64,000 nt of DNA from Plotosus lineatus (Eukaryota; Chordata; Actinopteri; Siluriformes; Plotosidae): the NCBI GenBank assembly GCA_024760905.1, contig CM045745.1:11522282-11586281 (forward strand), read 5' to 3'. The translations under genes were made by a program, and so were the position numbers. Of this stretch, positions 9,650-21,900 are shown in pieces (the stretch's first letter is position 1; each line of letters starts with the position of its first letter). Below the pieces are notes generated by a model. The model was given only the letters and a program-made list of their open reading frames with translations. It was not told the DNA's origin and ran no database searches.

Positions 9650-12122
9650 CTCGCCACCTTATCATGGTGGTGGTGGGGGTTTGTATGTCCTAATGATCCT
9701 AGGAGCTATGTTGTCAGTGGCATTATGTCCCTGGTAGGGTCACCTAAGCAAACAGGTCCGAGGTGACGGTCCAGATGAAGCGCGGTTCAAAAGACCCCTA
9801 TGAAGAAAAATATGAGGACATAGTTTCTCTTTCCTGGATGTGGATCACCGAGGCGTTCCCCTCCCCTCGAAGCCAGGCCGGGGGGAGGGGCTCAAATGCA
9901 AGCACCCGGTAGTCGGGCTTCTGCACATGGAGTCCAGCCGGGCCCAGCCAGAAGAAGAGACATGGGTCCGCCCTCCCATGGACCCACAACCCAGGGTGCA
10001 GTGTGGGTGTCTGGCAACCAAAGGCATGGGTTCTATCGAACCGATCCTTAGCTACTGACTCTGACTCTTGGGACATGGAATCTAACCTCTCTGATGGGAT
10101 GCAGCAGGTGGAGAGATACCAACTAGATATAGTTGGACTCACTTCAATGCATAACTTGAACTCTGGAACCACCCATGTCGAGAGGGGCCTAATTCCATTC
10201 TAGAGTTGCTCATGGGAAGAGGCGACAAGCTGGTGTGGGCCTCCTTGTTGCCCCGTCTCGGTGCCCACAAGTTGGGGTTCTCCCCATTTGACGAAAGGGC
10301 AGCTTCCCTCCGCCTTCGGGTAGGGGGACAAGTCCTGACTTTTGTTTGTGCTTATGCACCAAATGACAGTTCAGAGTACCCACCCATCTTGGAGTCTTTA
10401 GGGGTGTGTGTTTGAGAACACTCTTCGGGGGACTCACTTGTTATCCGGGAGACTTCAATACCCATGTGTGCAATGATAGTGTGACCTGAAAATGGCCTCT
10501 CCAGTCTAAACCCAAATGGAATTTCATTGTTGGACTTCTGTGCAAACATCACAAACATCTTGTTCAAATGTGACGGTGTCCATTAGTGCACTTGGTACCA
10601 AGAGACCCTCGGTTTGATCGACTTTGTATTCCTGTCACTGGACTTGCGGCCGCACGTTCTGGACACTTGTGTGAACCGAACTGTCAACCAATCACCACAG
10701 GGTACTAAGCTGACTCCTATGGCGGGGCCTAAGCGTGTGGTTAGCATCTCCTGGAAACATTTGGCAGAGTCTCCTGTGAGAAGGGCCTTTAACTCCCACC
10801 CCCGGCAGACCTACAACTACATCCTGAAGGAAGCAGGTGACATGGAATCCAAATGGGTCATGTTTTGTGCCTCCATTGCTAAGGCGGTAGCCAATAGCTA
10901 TGGCCAGAAGGTCATCAGTGCCTGTTGTGACGCTAAGCCCCAAATCCAGTGGTGGACACCAATGGTGAAGGGGGCCGTCCACTTGAAAAAGGAGGCCTAT
11001 CAGGTCTTACTGGCCTGTAGAACGCCTGAGGCAGCAAACAGGTGCCGGCAGGCCAAACATGCTGCAGCCTGAGCTGTCGTCGATGCAAAAGATTGGGCAT
11101 GGGAGGAGTTCAGTGAGTGCCTGAACAGTGATTATCGGTTGGCCTTAAAAAGGTTCTTGACAACCATTCAACACCTCAGGATGGGGAAGCAGTTCTCCAC
11201 AAATCCTGTTTACAGTGGAAGTGGGGAGCTGTTCACCTCGACTTGGGATGTTCTCAGGATGTGGAAAGAATAGTTTGATGACCTCCTCAATCCCACCAAC
11301 ATGCCCTCCGTGGAGGAGGAAGACCCTGGGGGTTTGGGTAGGGGTTCACCCATCACTGGAGCTGAGGTTGCTGAGGTAGTCAAAAAACTCCTTGGTGGTC
11401 GGGCCCTGAAGGTGGATGAGATCTGCCCTGAATATCTCAGGGCTCTGGATATTGTAGGACTGTCTTGGCTCGACACTTCACTGCAACATTGTATGGTCAT
11501 CGGGGACTGTACTTCTGGATTGGCAAACCAGGGTGGTCATCCCACTTTTTAAAAAGGTGGACTGGATTGTGTGTTCCAATTCTCGTGGAATCACACTCCT
11601 CAGCCTACCCGGGAAAGTCTATGCAGGGGTGCTGGAGAGGAGAATCCGACCGATAGTTGAACCTTGAATTCAGGAGGAACAATGTGGTTTTTGTCCTGGC
11701 TATGGCACTCTTGAACAAGTCTATACGGTCTACAGGATCCTATAGTGGGCATGGGAGGTTTCCCAAACTGTCCACATGTGTATTGATGATTTAGAGAAAG
11801 CTTTCAACCATGTCCCTCAGGCTATCTTGCGGGACGTGCTCTGGGAGTACGGTTTTCAGAACCATTGCTTCAGGCCATTCGGTCGCTGTATCACCGGAGC
11901 CAGAGTTTGGTCTGCATTGGTAACAACAGGTCACATTTGTTTTGGTGGGAGTTGGAATCCGCCAAGGCTGTTTTGTCACCAATTCTGTTAATTTTTATGG
12001 ACAGAATTTCTAGGTGCAGCCGAGGTGTTGAGGGGCTCTGGTTCGGTGGCCATTGGATCTCATTTCTGCTTTCTGAGCATGGTGTTGTCCTTTTGGCTTC
12101 CTCAGTCTGGGACCTCTGACTC
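9650..12122 (+). mobile_element. Rex3-type non-LTR retrotransposon (RTE clade)
   Basis: Begins with the Rex3 leader (ctcgccaccttatcatggtgg, tcctaggagctatgttgtc). It continues with an endonuclease remnant ([17 protein letters not shown]), a linker (WWTPMVKGAVHLKKEAYQV), an RT N-terminal region (FDDLLNPTNMPSVEEE; LLGGRALKVDEICPEYLRAL) and the DWQTRVVIPLF block, whose WQT-VV core is diagnostic of Rex3. The RT core follows (CIDDLEKAFNHVP; RISRCSRGVEGLWFGGH). Multiple frameshifts and stops make it inactive. The RT C-terminus and 3' end are missing: at 12122 it abuts the 3' end of another LINE in the opposite orientation. Confidence 0.88.
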
Positions 12123-14729
12123 TTACTTACTTACTTAATCCTTTTCGTTCCCAGTGGAACACAAGGCCATGATGATTGTCCTCCATCTGAACCTATCCTG
12201 TGCTGACTTTTGTGCTTTCCCCCATGTCAGGTTCATCTCTTTCAGCTCTGATGTTATCGTTCTTTTCCATGTTGTTTTTGGTCGTCCTCTGCTTCTCTTT
12301 CCAGGGGGAGTCCATCTGAGAGCCACCTTGGGAATCCTGTTGTTATCCATTCTGAGCACGTGTCCTAGCCATCCTAAGCGTCGGAGTTTTATCTGATGTT
12401 CAATGCTTGTATATTTGGCTTTTTTGTGCAGTTCATAGTTTGAGATGGTTTTTGGCCATAGATGTACCTCAGGCATTTGTTGAAGAAGGTCTTGATTTTC
12501 TTCATGTCACTCTGCACCACATGCCAACACTCCGAGCCATATAGTAAGACAGATTTCATGTTGCTGCTGAAAAGCTGTACCTGTATCCTCTGAGTGTACT
12601 GTTTAGACTTCCAGATGGGGCGAAGTCTGGCAAAGGCACATCGAGCTTTGGAGAGTCTGGACTGAATATCTTTACTGGTGGAGTTTTCTTTGCTGACAAG
12701 GCTTCCTAGGTATGTGAACTTATCAACATTTTCAAGAGGTTGTAAATCAACTTTGACTGTTACATCTCTCTCTTCTCTAATGTTCATAATTTTAGTTTTG
12801 GAGGCATTGGAGGCATTGATGTTTCGGCCAATTTGCTTTCCAAAGCTGTACAGTCGGTTGGTCTTCTCTTGGAGGTGGTTTACATTTGCTGAGAGTGCAG
12901 CGATGTCATCTGCAAAATCCAAATCCTCTAGTTGGGAAAAGAGGGTCCTGGTTTCAAGGTTTGTCAAATGTTGTTTTTCTAATGATCCAGTCCAGTGCAA
13001 CAAGGAAGAGGATTGGAGAAATGATGCAACCTTTTTTCACACCTGGGAACCACTTGGAGAGTCTACCATCTATGATCACAGAGCATTCATAATTGTTGTA
13101 GAACATCTGAATCAGGTTTATGATCTTTGTGGGGATTCCATATGACTGCAAGATCTTCCATAAGGTGTCACGGTGCAGGCTGCCAAAAGCTTTTTGAAAG
13201 TCTATAAAATTGATGTACAATGGTGTGTTCCATTCCACGCATTGTTCAAGGATGTTCCTCAGTGCGAAGATCTGGTTAATACAGCTTCTCCCACGTCGAA
13301 ACCCCGCTTGTTCTTCACGGAGTTTGGTGTCAATGCTGTTTTCAATTCTGCTTAGAAGGATATGACAGAAAACTTTAGATGGTATCGCGAGCAGTGTGAT
13401 GCCTCGCCAGTAATCGCAGTTCTGTAGGTCACCTTTCTTTGGAAGTTTGACTATGAGACCTTTTTACCAGTCTTCAGGGATGTCTTCCTCCTTCCAGATG
13501 TTGTTGAACAGCTGTGTTCGTACTCTTGTTGAGGTGTTAATATCAGCCTTTATCATTTCTGCATGAATGGAGTCAAACCCACCAGCTTTTCCACTTTTTA
13601 GTTTCTTGATGGCTTTGTAGACTTCACTTTCAGATGGGGGGTTGATGTTGATGTTGAGTTCATCTGCTGTTAATGATGGTGTTATGTTTTTAGTTGGATC
13701 TGTTCTGTTGAGGACACTGCAAAGGTCTTCCACCCATCTCTCTATGTGTTCTTTATGTGTGGTGAGGATGTTACCATCTTTATCCTTCACGAGGGTTGTT
13801 GATCATGAAACAATGCTCATTTCACCTCTTTCTGCAGCTTGTTCTGCTCTTGTTGCTTGCTCTTCTACAAAGGCTCTTTTATCTCGTCTAGCACTTCTCT
13901 TGACTTTTCTCTTTTAGTCGATATGCTTCTTGAAACTGCTGTTGTATTCTTTCAGACCTGGTGTTGAGCACTTTAGCTTTTAGTTGTTTCCTCTCTTCTA
14001 TTTTTTGCGTGTTAATCAGGTGTTATCAGGTGTTATCCATTCTTTGTTCTTTCTTTCACAGTGGCCTAGGATCTTACTTGCAGTTTTAACATATGCATTT
14101 TTTATGTTTTCCCATTTGGTTTGGATGTTCAGGTTTTCACTATCTGTCTCTGTTAATGCAGTGAATCTGTTCTGAAGCTCCATCACAAAGCCTTTGTTTT
14201 TGTAAAGGCATTTTAACTTGGCGATGTCCAACTTTTTCCTGATGTTACCATCGCTCTTTTTTTTTCTTAGTTTGAGCTTGAGGGTGGCATTGACAAGGTA
14301 GTGATCGAAGTTTGCATCAGCTCATCGATATACACGGACATCCAGTAGTGACCTGCGCCATTTCCCACAGATGAGAACATGGTCTATTTGGTTGACTGTA
14401 GTACCATCTGGTGACTTCCATGTCCATTTGTGGATGTTCTTACGGGGGGGGGGGTTGTTGTCAAGACAGAAGTCAATCAGGTGTACCACACCCATGTTTC
14501 TTGTACCACACCCATGTTTGCCCATTGCTCTCTCACAGTTGATGTTATCCTCTCCTACATTTGCATTCAAATCACCCATCACTAGTAAAAGATCCTGTTT
14601 TGGAACCTTTGATGTTACTTCTTACAGTTTCTCATACCACTTATCTTTATCTCCTTCATCAGCATCATTAGTTGGTGCATAGCACTGTATGATGGTTAGC
14701 TGACAGTGCCTGGAGTTAAACCTGGCAGA
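12123..14729 (-). mobile_element. Third LINE lineage (endonuclease-RT), minus strand
   Basis: In minus-strand order: endonuclease C-terminus (MGDLNANVG; NQIDHVLI) at about 14580-14320; linker (MDIAKLKCLYKNKGFV); pre-RT (AIKKLKSGKAGGFDSIHAEM) at 13.6 kb; RT motifs FIDFQKAFGSLHRDTLW and PGVKKGCIISPILFLVALDW at 13.2-13.0 kb; motif C DFADDIAALS; thumb KFTYLGSLVS; C-terminus RRLGWLGHVLRMDNNRIP and RGRPKTTWKRT. The 3' end is a (TAAG)n-like tail at 12123-12136. The protein differs from both RTE families here. The clade was not assigned; I-group or RTE-like lineages are possible. It is broken by several frameshifts and truncated at 14729. Confidence 0.85.
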
Positions 14730-15145
14730 AACGATCTTTTATTTTTGAAAAAAAAAATTTATTTTGAAAAATGACAGGATTCTCTCTGTTACATGTCGGT
14801 CATTTGAGCGCAAAATGTAACCCACAAGCGGACGGCACATGAACAGAGGCGAGTTGGACATGTTTCAAATAATAGCAGGGATTTCGGGTGAGCCTGAGCC
14901 TTCATTCTCCCAGCTGGTGCACCATCACCTGTGTTTTTTTTTTAAGAAGAGTTCAAGTTCAATTAAAAATGTAACGCTTAATCCTGATTAGGGAGGCTGG
15001 CGCACATCTCAGTCGACACTGGGCAAGGGCGGGGTATTATATTTACAATATGAATAAGCTTACACCCCCCCCCCCCCCCCAAAGGCCACGGTAAATTTGC
15101 CAAGCGTTGACCGGTCCGCGGTAATAAAAAGGTTGGAGACCACTG
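14730..15145 (-). mobile_element. hAT-type non-autonomous element, truncated
   Basis: Same family as 16442-17296: shared aaaatgacaggattctc, ttacatgtcggtcatttgag and gaacagaggcgagttggaca blocks, ending in ggttggagaccactg. The other end is missing at the LINE junction. A C homopolymer lies at about 15064-15080. Confidence 0.8.
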
Positions 15146-16441
15146 CTATAGTGTACCATAGTGTGCAAGTAGTACTTTTAAGTATATTATCTGAATAGTT
15201 GTTCGACCACGGCCTGCAGGGTCAAATCATTACAAACGTAAGTGGTAAACTAAAATAAATTGGTATGAATACTTGTTTAAATAACTTATACGAAAACTTC
15301 ATTCATTTTTTTAAATAAGGTCGCTTGTTTGCCACAGACAGTGCTAATAACCTTGACACCCATCGACATACTGAGAGTTTTTACATCATTTCCTCATTTC
15401 TAATCACTCTGGTCTTAGCTGCTTTGGCTTAAGTTACACTGTTGAGTTAAATAGTTGGTTTCTTCCTCTATGTGCACGTGCTTGCCCTCAAGCACACTAA
15501 TTTATATCATATGTTCTTATATAAACAGAATTTACTTTGTATTATATCATATTTCTGTCATACGTTAACATTTAATAAATACATATCTTTTAAAAAAAGA
15601 AGTTAAATTAGATACATAATGATATTTGAATACTAAACACACAGTGAAGTTCGTGAGCAAATATATGTACCGTGTCCTCAGTTGCTCTGTGGTCATTTTG
15701 AAACTACTCATCACTGCTGATCAAGTCTGAGAATGCAACTACTGTATTTTTATAGGCTACACTGTGCTACCACATTATCAGGAGGCTGCTGTTCCCATAT
15801 TGAATTTGACAACTACACAGAGGGAAAAACCCCAAAACCTTCTAAATCTACCAAGGTCTGGACCTCTGTGTAGTCACAGCTAGTTACAGTTATGAATGGC
15901 AGCTTGTTCGGACGAGGGAATTTGATGTTTAGATATATTGCTTGTTCCTTAATAGCAGAAAAGTACAAAAGGTCAAATTAATCAAATTTTGCCGCCTTGA
16001 GAGAGATTTCCTTAAATGGATTAAATGTTGGAGATCAGCCACCATTCACTGTTGCAAACTTGATTGCGGTCTAGCACAACTGGGTTGTTTGAAACATATT
16101 TTGTTATCTTTATTTATTATTTAAATGTAAGTTGAAACTACTGTAAAACTTATACTAACACAATACCTAGATAATATTAATTAATAAATAATTATTAATA
16201 AATAAAGAAATGTAATCAATAAATTTTACATATTTTTTATTAATTAAATTAATTTAGGGATAGGAAATGCAGTATAGTGTATATAATATTAATAGTGACC
16301 AATCAAACTTACTTTTATACTTGTAATTAATTATACATGTAATTTTATTTTGTAAATATTTTTATAAGTAGATTTAGTAAACATATTGTACTGTATATCA
16401 CAACTACAAAGATGTCGTTTTGTTGTAGTTGCCTTTTAGAG
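15146..16441. other. AT-rich sequence, no gene
   Basis: No recognised transposon. It includes a 12-bp inverted pair (actacacagagg around 15812 and cctctgtgtagt around 15867). A ~35-bp block at 15770-15804 recurs at 21267-21301. Confidence 0.5.
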
Positions 16442-17296
16442 CAGTGGTCCCCAACCCCCTGGCCGTGGACCGGTACCGGTCCGTGGATCAATTGGTACAG
16501 GGCCAAACAAGACATAATTATTTATTTCTGTTTAATTTATTATCTGAGTCTGAATGATCTTTTATTTTTGAAAAAACTTTTATTTTGAAAAATGACAGGA
16601 TTCTCCCGGTTACATGTCGGTCATTTGAGCGCTAAAATGTAACCCACAAGGGGACGGCACATGAACAGAGGCGAGTTGGACATGTTTCAAACAATAGTGG
16701 GGATTTCGGGTGAGACTGAGCCTGAGCCTTCATTCTCCCAGTTGGTGCACCATCACCTGTGTTTTTTTTTTTTTGTTTTGTTATTTTTTTTAAGAAGAGT
16801 TCGAGCTCGATTAAAAATGTAACTCTTAATCCTGATTATGGAGACTGGCGCACATCTCAGCCGACTCTGAGCAAGGGCAGGGTATTATATTTACAATATC
16901 ACTTCACTTATCCCTTAACATCCTGTGGATGTCGTTGGGGCGCCTTCATGGCGAGACTTGGGCTGATTTGGCCTGGCGGAGCCCATCCCTCTCCAGGTCA
17001 TAGAAACACGCAGACGGATTTGCAGCCTACTCTTTACGAAAGTCAGCAAGGGTTCTTTTACATGCCTCTCACCATAGACAGTGAGAGACATGGCCTGCCT
17101 TTGAGAACCCAGTTAGCTGCACTGGGGGGACAGTGACAACCTTGTGGAGAGTGGGCCTCGAACCCCCAACCTTAGGATCAGCGATCCTGCGCCCTATCCA
17201 CTAGCTATTTACAAAATTAACAAGCCCCCCTCCGGGCTGCGGTAAAATTGTCGAGCGTCGACCGGTCTGCGGTGATGAAAATGTTGGGGACCACTA
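16442..17296. mobile_element. hAT-type non-autonomous element with 8-bp TSD
   Basis: Flanked by ttttagag at 16434-16441 and 17297-17304, the 8-bp duplication expected of hAT elements. The termini are cagtggtccccaacccc on the left and the complement of gttggggaccact(a) on the right. About 855 bp, including a SINE inserted at 16901-17205. It has no transposase. Related copies lie at 14730-15145 and 42503-43040. Confidence 0.92.
16901..17205 (-). mobile_element. tRNA-headed SINE (family 1) with a third tail type
   Basis: Head and core match family 1 (minus strand, from about 17205 through gctgactttcgtaaagag). After the core the sequence becomes acctggagagggatgggctc...ggatgttaagggataagtga, unrelated to the tails at 26.3 or 46.9 kb. 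It sits inside the hAT element. Confidence 0.8.
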
Positions 17297-17650
17297 TTTT
17301 AGAGCACCCAGGAGTCATTTGTCAATGATATTTACCTGTTTCTTTTCCTTTACATTACTGTTGAATATAACCTAAAGAGAATTACTTTATTCAAAATGAT
17401 ACAATCACCAAGTGTAGCTGCTTTCTCATAGGCCTAATTACATGTATTAACAGATTTTTGAAGTAGAGTTCCACAAAACAGCTGTGAAATGCAAATTAAA
17501 CACTTGGAATCAATGCCAGGCCAATGCAGCCGTGAGGGAGGGGGGGGGGCACAAACCAGTGTCTCTCCCTCACGCCGGTCCCAAGCCCGGATAAACGCAG
17601 AGGGTTGCGTTAGGAAGGGCATCCGGCGTAAAACAAATGCCAAATAAACT

Positions 17651-18235
17651 ATGCGAATCACAAGAAAGAATGACATACCGGATCGGTCGAGGCCCGGGTT
17701 AACAACGACCGCCATCAGTGCCGTCAACCAACAGGGTGCTGATGGAAATTGGACTACTGTTGGTCGAAGACGTCGAAGAAGGAGAGGCGGGAGGCGTGTC
17801 CGTTGCCAGAGAGAGAAGAGGAAAGGCATGAGTCTAGGACTGAAAGTAGGGACTTTGAACGTTGGAACTATGGCAGGAAAAGGTAGAGAGCTGGCTGACA
17901 TGATGCAGAGGAGGAAGGTGGACATACTGTGTGTTCAGGAGACCAGGTGGAAAGGTAACAAGGCTAGAAGCATAGGAGCAGGGTTTAAGCTGTTTTATCA
18001 TGGTGTGGATGGGAAGAGAAATGGAGTCGGAGTCATCTTGAAGGAGGAGTTTGTCAGGAATGTTCTAGAAGTGAAAAGAGTGTCAGACAGAGTGATGAGT
18101 CTCAAGTTAGAAATTGAAGGTGTGATGGTCAATGTTGTTAGTGCTTATGCCCCACAGACAGGATGTGAGCGAGAAGAGAAGGAGAGATTCTGGAGGGAGT
18201 TAGATGAAGTGATGCAGAGTACCCCCCAGAGGTGA
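17651..18235 (+). pseudogene. RTE-like LINE ORF, apurinic-type endonuclease part
   Basis: About 195 codons with an Arg-rich stretch near residues 40-50, then the endonuclease fold: LKVGTLNVGTMAGKGRELAD, catalytic Glu in CVQETRWKGN, FYHGVDGKRNGVGVIL and VNVVSAYAPQ. The frame breaks after MQSTPQR. The expected continuation is visible in another frame as ADFNGHVG. The endonuclease nicks target DNA to prime reverse transcription. The frameshift splits the enzyme before its catalytic Asp-Asn pair, so this copy cannot make a full protein. Confidence 0.85.
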
Positions 18236-18343
18236 AAGAGTGGTCATTGTGGCAGACTTCAATGGACATGTTGGTGCAGGAAACAGAGGGGACGAGGAAG
18301 TGATGGGTAGGTTTGGTATCCAGGACAGGAGCATGAAGGACAG

Positions 18344-19411
18344 ATGTTGGTAGATTTTGCAAAAAGGATGGAAATGGCTGTGGTGAATACTTTCTTCCAG
18401 AAGAGAGAGGAGCATAGGGTGACTTATAAAAGCGGAGGTAGGAGCACACAGGTAGACTACATCTTGTGCAGGCGATGTAATTTGAAGGAAGTCAGTGACT
18501 GCAAAGTAGTAGCGGGTGACAGTGTTGCCAAACAGCATAGGATGGTGGTGTGCAGGATGATGCTGATGGTGAAGAAGGTGAAGAAGGCAAAGGCAGAGCA
18601 GAAGACAAAGTGGTGGAAGTTGAAAAAGGAAGAGTGTCGGGTTGTCTTCAAGGAAGAGTTGAAACAGGCTTTGGGTGGTCAGGAAGTGCTTCCAGATGAC
18701 TGGACAACTATAGCTCATGTGATCAGGGAGACAGGTAGGAGAATACTTGGTGTGTCATCTGGAAGGAAAGTAGATAAGGAGACTTGGTGGTGGAATGAGG
18801 AAGTGCAGGAGTGTGTACAAAGGAAGAGGTTAGCTAAGAAGAAGTGGGACATTGAGAAAACCGAAGAGAGTAAACAGGAGTACAGGGAGACACAGCGTAA
18901 GGCAAAGGTAGCAGTGTCAAAGGCCAAACAGAGCACGTTTGATTACTTGTATGCTCGGCTGGAAAGTAAAGAGGGAGAAAATGATTTATACAGGTTGGCA
19001 CAGCAGAGAAATAGAGATGGGAAGGACGTGCAGCAAGTTATAGAGCTGCATTGTGCCTTTGTGGATCTGGAGAAAGCATATGACAGGGTGCCGAGAGAAG
19101 AACTGTGGTATTGCATGAGGAAGTCTGGAGTGGCAGAGAAGTATGTTAGAGTGGTGCAGGACATGTATGAGAGATGTAAGACAGTGGTGAGGTGTGCTGT
19201 CGGTGTGACACAAGAGTTCAAGGTGGAGGTGGGACTGCATCAAGGGTCAGCTCTCAGCCCCTTCTTGTTTGCTATGGTGATGGACAGGCTGACAGACGAG
19301 GTTAGACAAGATTCCCCATGGACTATGATGTTTGCAGATGACATTGTGATCTGTAGTGAGAGCAGAGAACAAGTGCAGGAAAATCTAGACAGGTGGAGGT
19401 ATGCCCTGTAA
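18344..19411 (+). pseudogene. RTE-like LINE ORF, endonuclease end fused to RT core
   Basis: 355 codons. The start covers the end of the endonuclease (STQVDYILCRRCNLKEV; AKQHRMVV), then the linker (TWWWNEEVQECVQRKRLAKK). After GKDVQQVIELHCAFVDLEKA the frame jumps straight to RT motif A (FVDLEKAYDRVPR), motif B (GLHQGSALSPFLFAMVMD) and motif C (MMFADDIVICSES). In relatives roughly 150-200 residues, including the RT fingers, stand between GKDVQQV and ELHC; they are absent here, yet the reading frame is unbroken. A stop at 19409-19411 precedes the thumb. Confidence 0.85.
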
Positions 19412-19420
19412 AGGAGGGGA

Positions 19421-20091
19421 ATGAAGATTAGCCTCAGCAAGACAGAATACATGTGCATGAATGACAAGGACCCAAGAGGAACAGTGAGATTACAGGGAGC
19501 AGAGATAAGAAAGGTGGAGAATTTTAAGTACTTAGGCTCAACAATCCAGAGCAATGGAGAGTGTGGAAAAGAGGTCAAGAAGCGTGTGCAGGCAGGTTGG
19601 AATGGTTGGAGAAAAGTGTTCGGTGTGATGTGTGATAGGAGGGTATCGGCAAGAATGAAAGGAAAAGTGTACAAGACGGTGTTGAGGCCAATGATGTTGT
19701 ATGGGTTAGAAACAGTGGCCCTGGGGAAAAGACAGGAGGCAGAGCTGGAGGTAGCAGAGATGAAAATGTTGAGGTTCTCTTTGGGAGTAACGAGGATGGA
19801 TAGGATTAGGAATGAGCACATCAGAGGGACCGCACATGTAAGACGTTTTGGAGACAAAGTCAGGAGGACAAGGCTAGATTGAGATGGTTTGGACATGTAC
19901 AGAGGAGGGATAGTGAGTATATTGGTAATAGGATGCTGAGGCTGGAACTACCAGGCAAAAGGCCTAGAGGAAGACCAAAGAGACGATTCATGGATGTGGG
20001 GAAGGAGGACATGAAGGTCGTTGGTGTAAGAGAAGAAGATGCAAAGGATAGGGTGAGATGGAGGCAGATGATTCGCTGTGGCGACCCCTGA
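19421..20091 (+). pseudogene. RTE-like LINE ORF, thumb and C-terminus
   Basis: Two overlapping frames (19421-19882 and 19879-20091) hold FKYLGSTIQSNGECGKEV, VLRPMMLYGLETVAL and, after a frameshift at about 19880, RWFGHVQRRDSEYIGNRMLR and GRPKRRFMDVGKEDMKVVG, ending at the stop just before the 3' tail. In a functional element this would be one continuous C-terminal region with the RT. One stop and one frameshift inactivate it. Confidence 0.8.
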
Positions 20092-20138
20092 AGGGAAAAG
20101 CCGAAAGGAAAAGAAGAAGAAGAATCAATGCCAGGCCA

Positions 20139-20792
20139 TTTATCTCTTTACTTTGTTATGACACTGAAGAAATATGTCATAACCGGACATAAAACTGTTT
20201 ATCAGTCAACTATCCAATTTCTTTTGTACCTCTAAATTGGAGGCTTTGGTTGGTTTACTCTCTCCAAGGCTTGGTTTACTTCATTAATAAACATATGTTT
20301 AAATGAACAAGTCGCCTTTGGCCCTCTAATCATAAACAAAAACATTTACCCTGTGATTATTCCTAATAAAAGAGTATATTCTTGCCAATGAGATTATTTG
20401 TTTGTTTACCGCATCTTTCAATGGGTTAATTTTCCTCCCACTTTTCAGCAATTTTTCACATAACATGAAGTGTGTTGACAGTTTGACAGCGGCTTGTAGT
20501 CAGCAGCGCAAGCACATGGCTGGAGAGTCAGTCACAAATTGCTCTAATGATTTCGTTGCTAAGTCAGAGACTTTGTGTAAGTGCATGAATTTAAAACATC
20601 TCTAGCTAACATAGCACTTTCTACATTTTATTCACTTTGCATTATTTACAAAATTAACAGTTTTTTGTCACTCTTAAAAACAGACTACCTTAACTAAGAC
20701 TTTTAATAAATACAAATACAAGTACATTTCTATCTGTAAATATTGTGAAATCTTGTTTAAATCTAAAGTGCTTATAAATAAGTGCTCATAAA

Positions 20793-20826
<34 letters not shown>

Positions 20827-21325
20827 GGGAAGAGGAGGCCACTATATAATCTACATCTTTAACTGGCACGAGACGTTGACCACTGTAATTTAAAGACCTC
20901 TTTTCTGTCATGTTTGCCGTTTATACCCACTTTAAGATAGTATGTGACGATTAATAGCCTTCACAAAAAAAAAAAAAGACTCGCGAATAATCATCTTGAG
21001 CAAGCAATAGAAAGCTTGTGGTAATAACTGTCCATGACAGCCTAATTCATATAAGTCACTCGGAGTCATTTTTCAAATTTATAAGCTGCGTAAAGCCACT
21101 GTTCACCCAGGGAACACCAGTTCATAATTATTTGATAAAGTCATCTTGTTAAAAAACAAGGAATTATATTTATATTAGAATAAGTATTGAAATTCATTTC
21201 CTAGAAGAAGGGATTCTTGGAGCAATTTTCAATATATTAAACCAAAAACTTAAGCTACTGTATTTACCACATTATCAGGAGGTTGCTGTTCCCAGATTGA
21301 TGTAATTATTCTATTATATATTTCA

Positions 21326-21387
<62 letters not shown>

Positions 21388-21643
21388 ATAGGTGTGTTAT
21401 ATAATGTGTGTGTTTATGGGTCTGATCATGAAACTGGTACTGAAATGTAGGACACTGACCTTTTACATTTTCTACAAATTTAGAAAAAAATGTTTTCCCT
21501 ATTTTTTTTTTTTTGTATTAGGCCAATATGCATACAGCCTGGTAGATGCAAAATAATATTCCTTAGAGGAAAATCATTATCAAATTATTAGTAGGACAAC
21601 TCAAAAACATCATTATGTAGCAATGCACAGAATGATTACAGCA
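20139..21643. other. AT-rich sequence, no gene
   Basis: Contains (TTA)n at 20797-20826, A- and T-runs, and (TA)n at about 21336-21387. A ~35-bp block at 21267-21301 repeats that of 15770-15804. No transposon protein was seen. Confidence 0.5.
21336..21387. repeat. (TA)n microsatellite
   Basis: About 25 TA units with one TG interruption. Confidence 0.95.
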
Positions 21644-21900
21644 CAGGTGTCAAATACATGCCCACAAAGGGTCGTGTGGCTGCAGGTTTTTGTTTCAACC
21701 AAGCAGCAGCATGACACCTGACATTGCTCATTTAAACATCTGATCTGGGTCTTCATGCAGCTGATTGGTCAGTCTCTGTACAGAGCACACAGATATATCA
21801 ATCAACTGCCTAAAGATTCAAATTGTTTGTTTAAATGAGCAAAGTCAGGTGTGCTGCTACTTGTTTCAAACAAAATCCTCAGCCACATGGCCAATTACTA
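21644..21900. mobile_element. hAT-type MITE, diverged copy
   Basis: Same family as 35094-35367: caggtgtcaaatacatgccc, gtttcaaccaagcagcagc, tgattggtcagtctctgtac and gtcaggtgtgctgctacttg, with the right terminus degenerated after agccacatgg. Confidence 0.8.

Larger units (their letters stand above)
17524..20121 (+). mobile_element. RTE-like LINE with perfect 17-bp TSD, internally deleted
   Basis: Flanked by gaatcaatgccaggcca at 17507-17523 and 20122-20138. The 5' leader begins atgcagccgtgaggg and the 3' end is the tail ctgaagggaaaagccgaaagg followed by (AAG)n. It codes for endonuclease then RT, as detailed in the ORF entries. The termini appear complete, but a central portion of the polyprotein is missing, so total length is 2.6 kb. 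This is the family often annotated in fish as craniofacial development protein 2-like. RTE clade is my best assignment. Confidence 0.92.
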
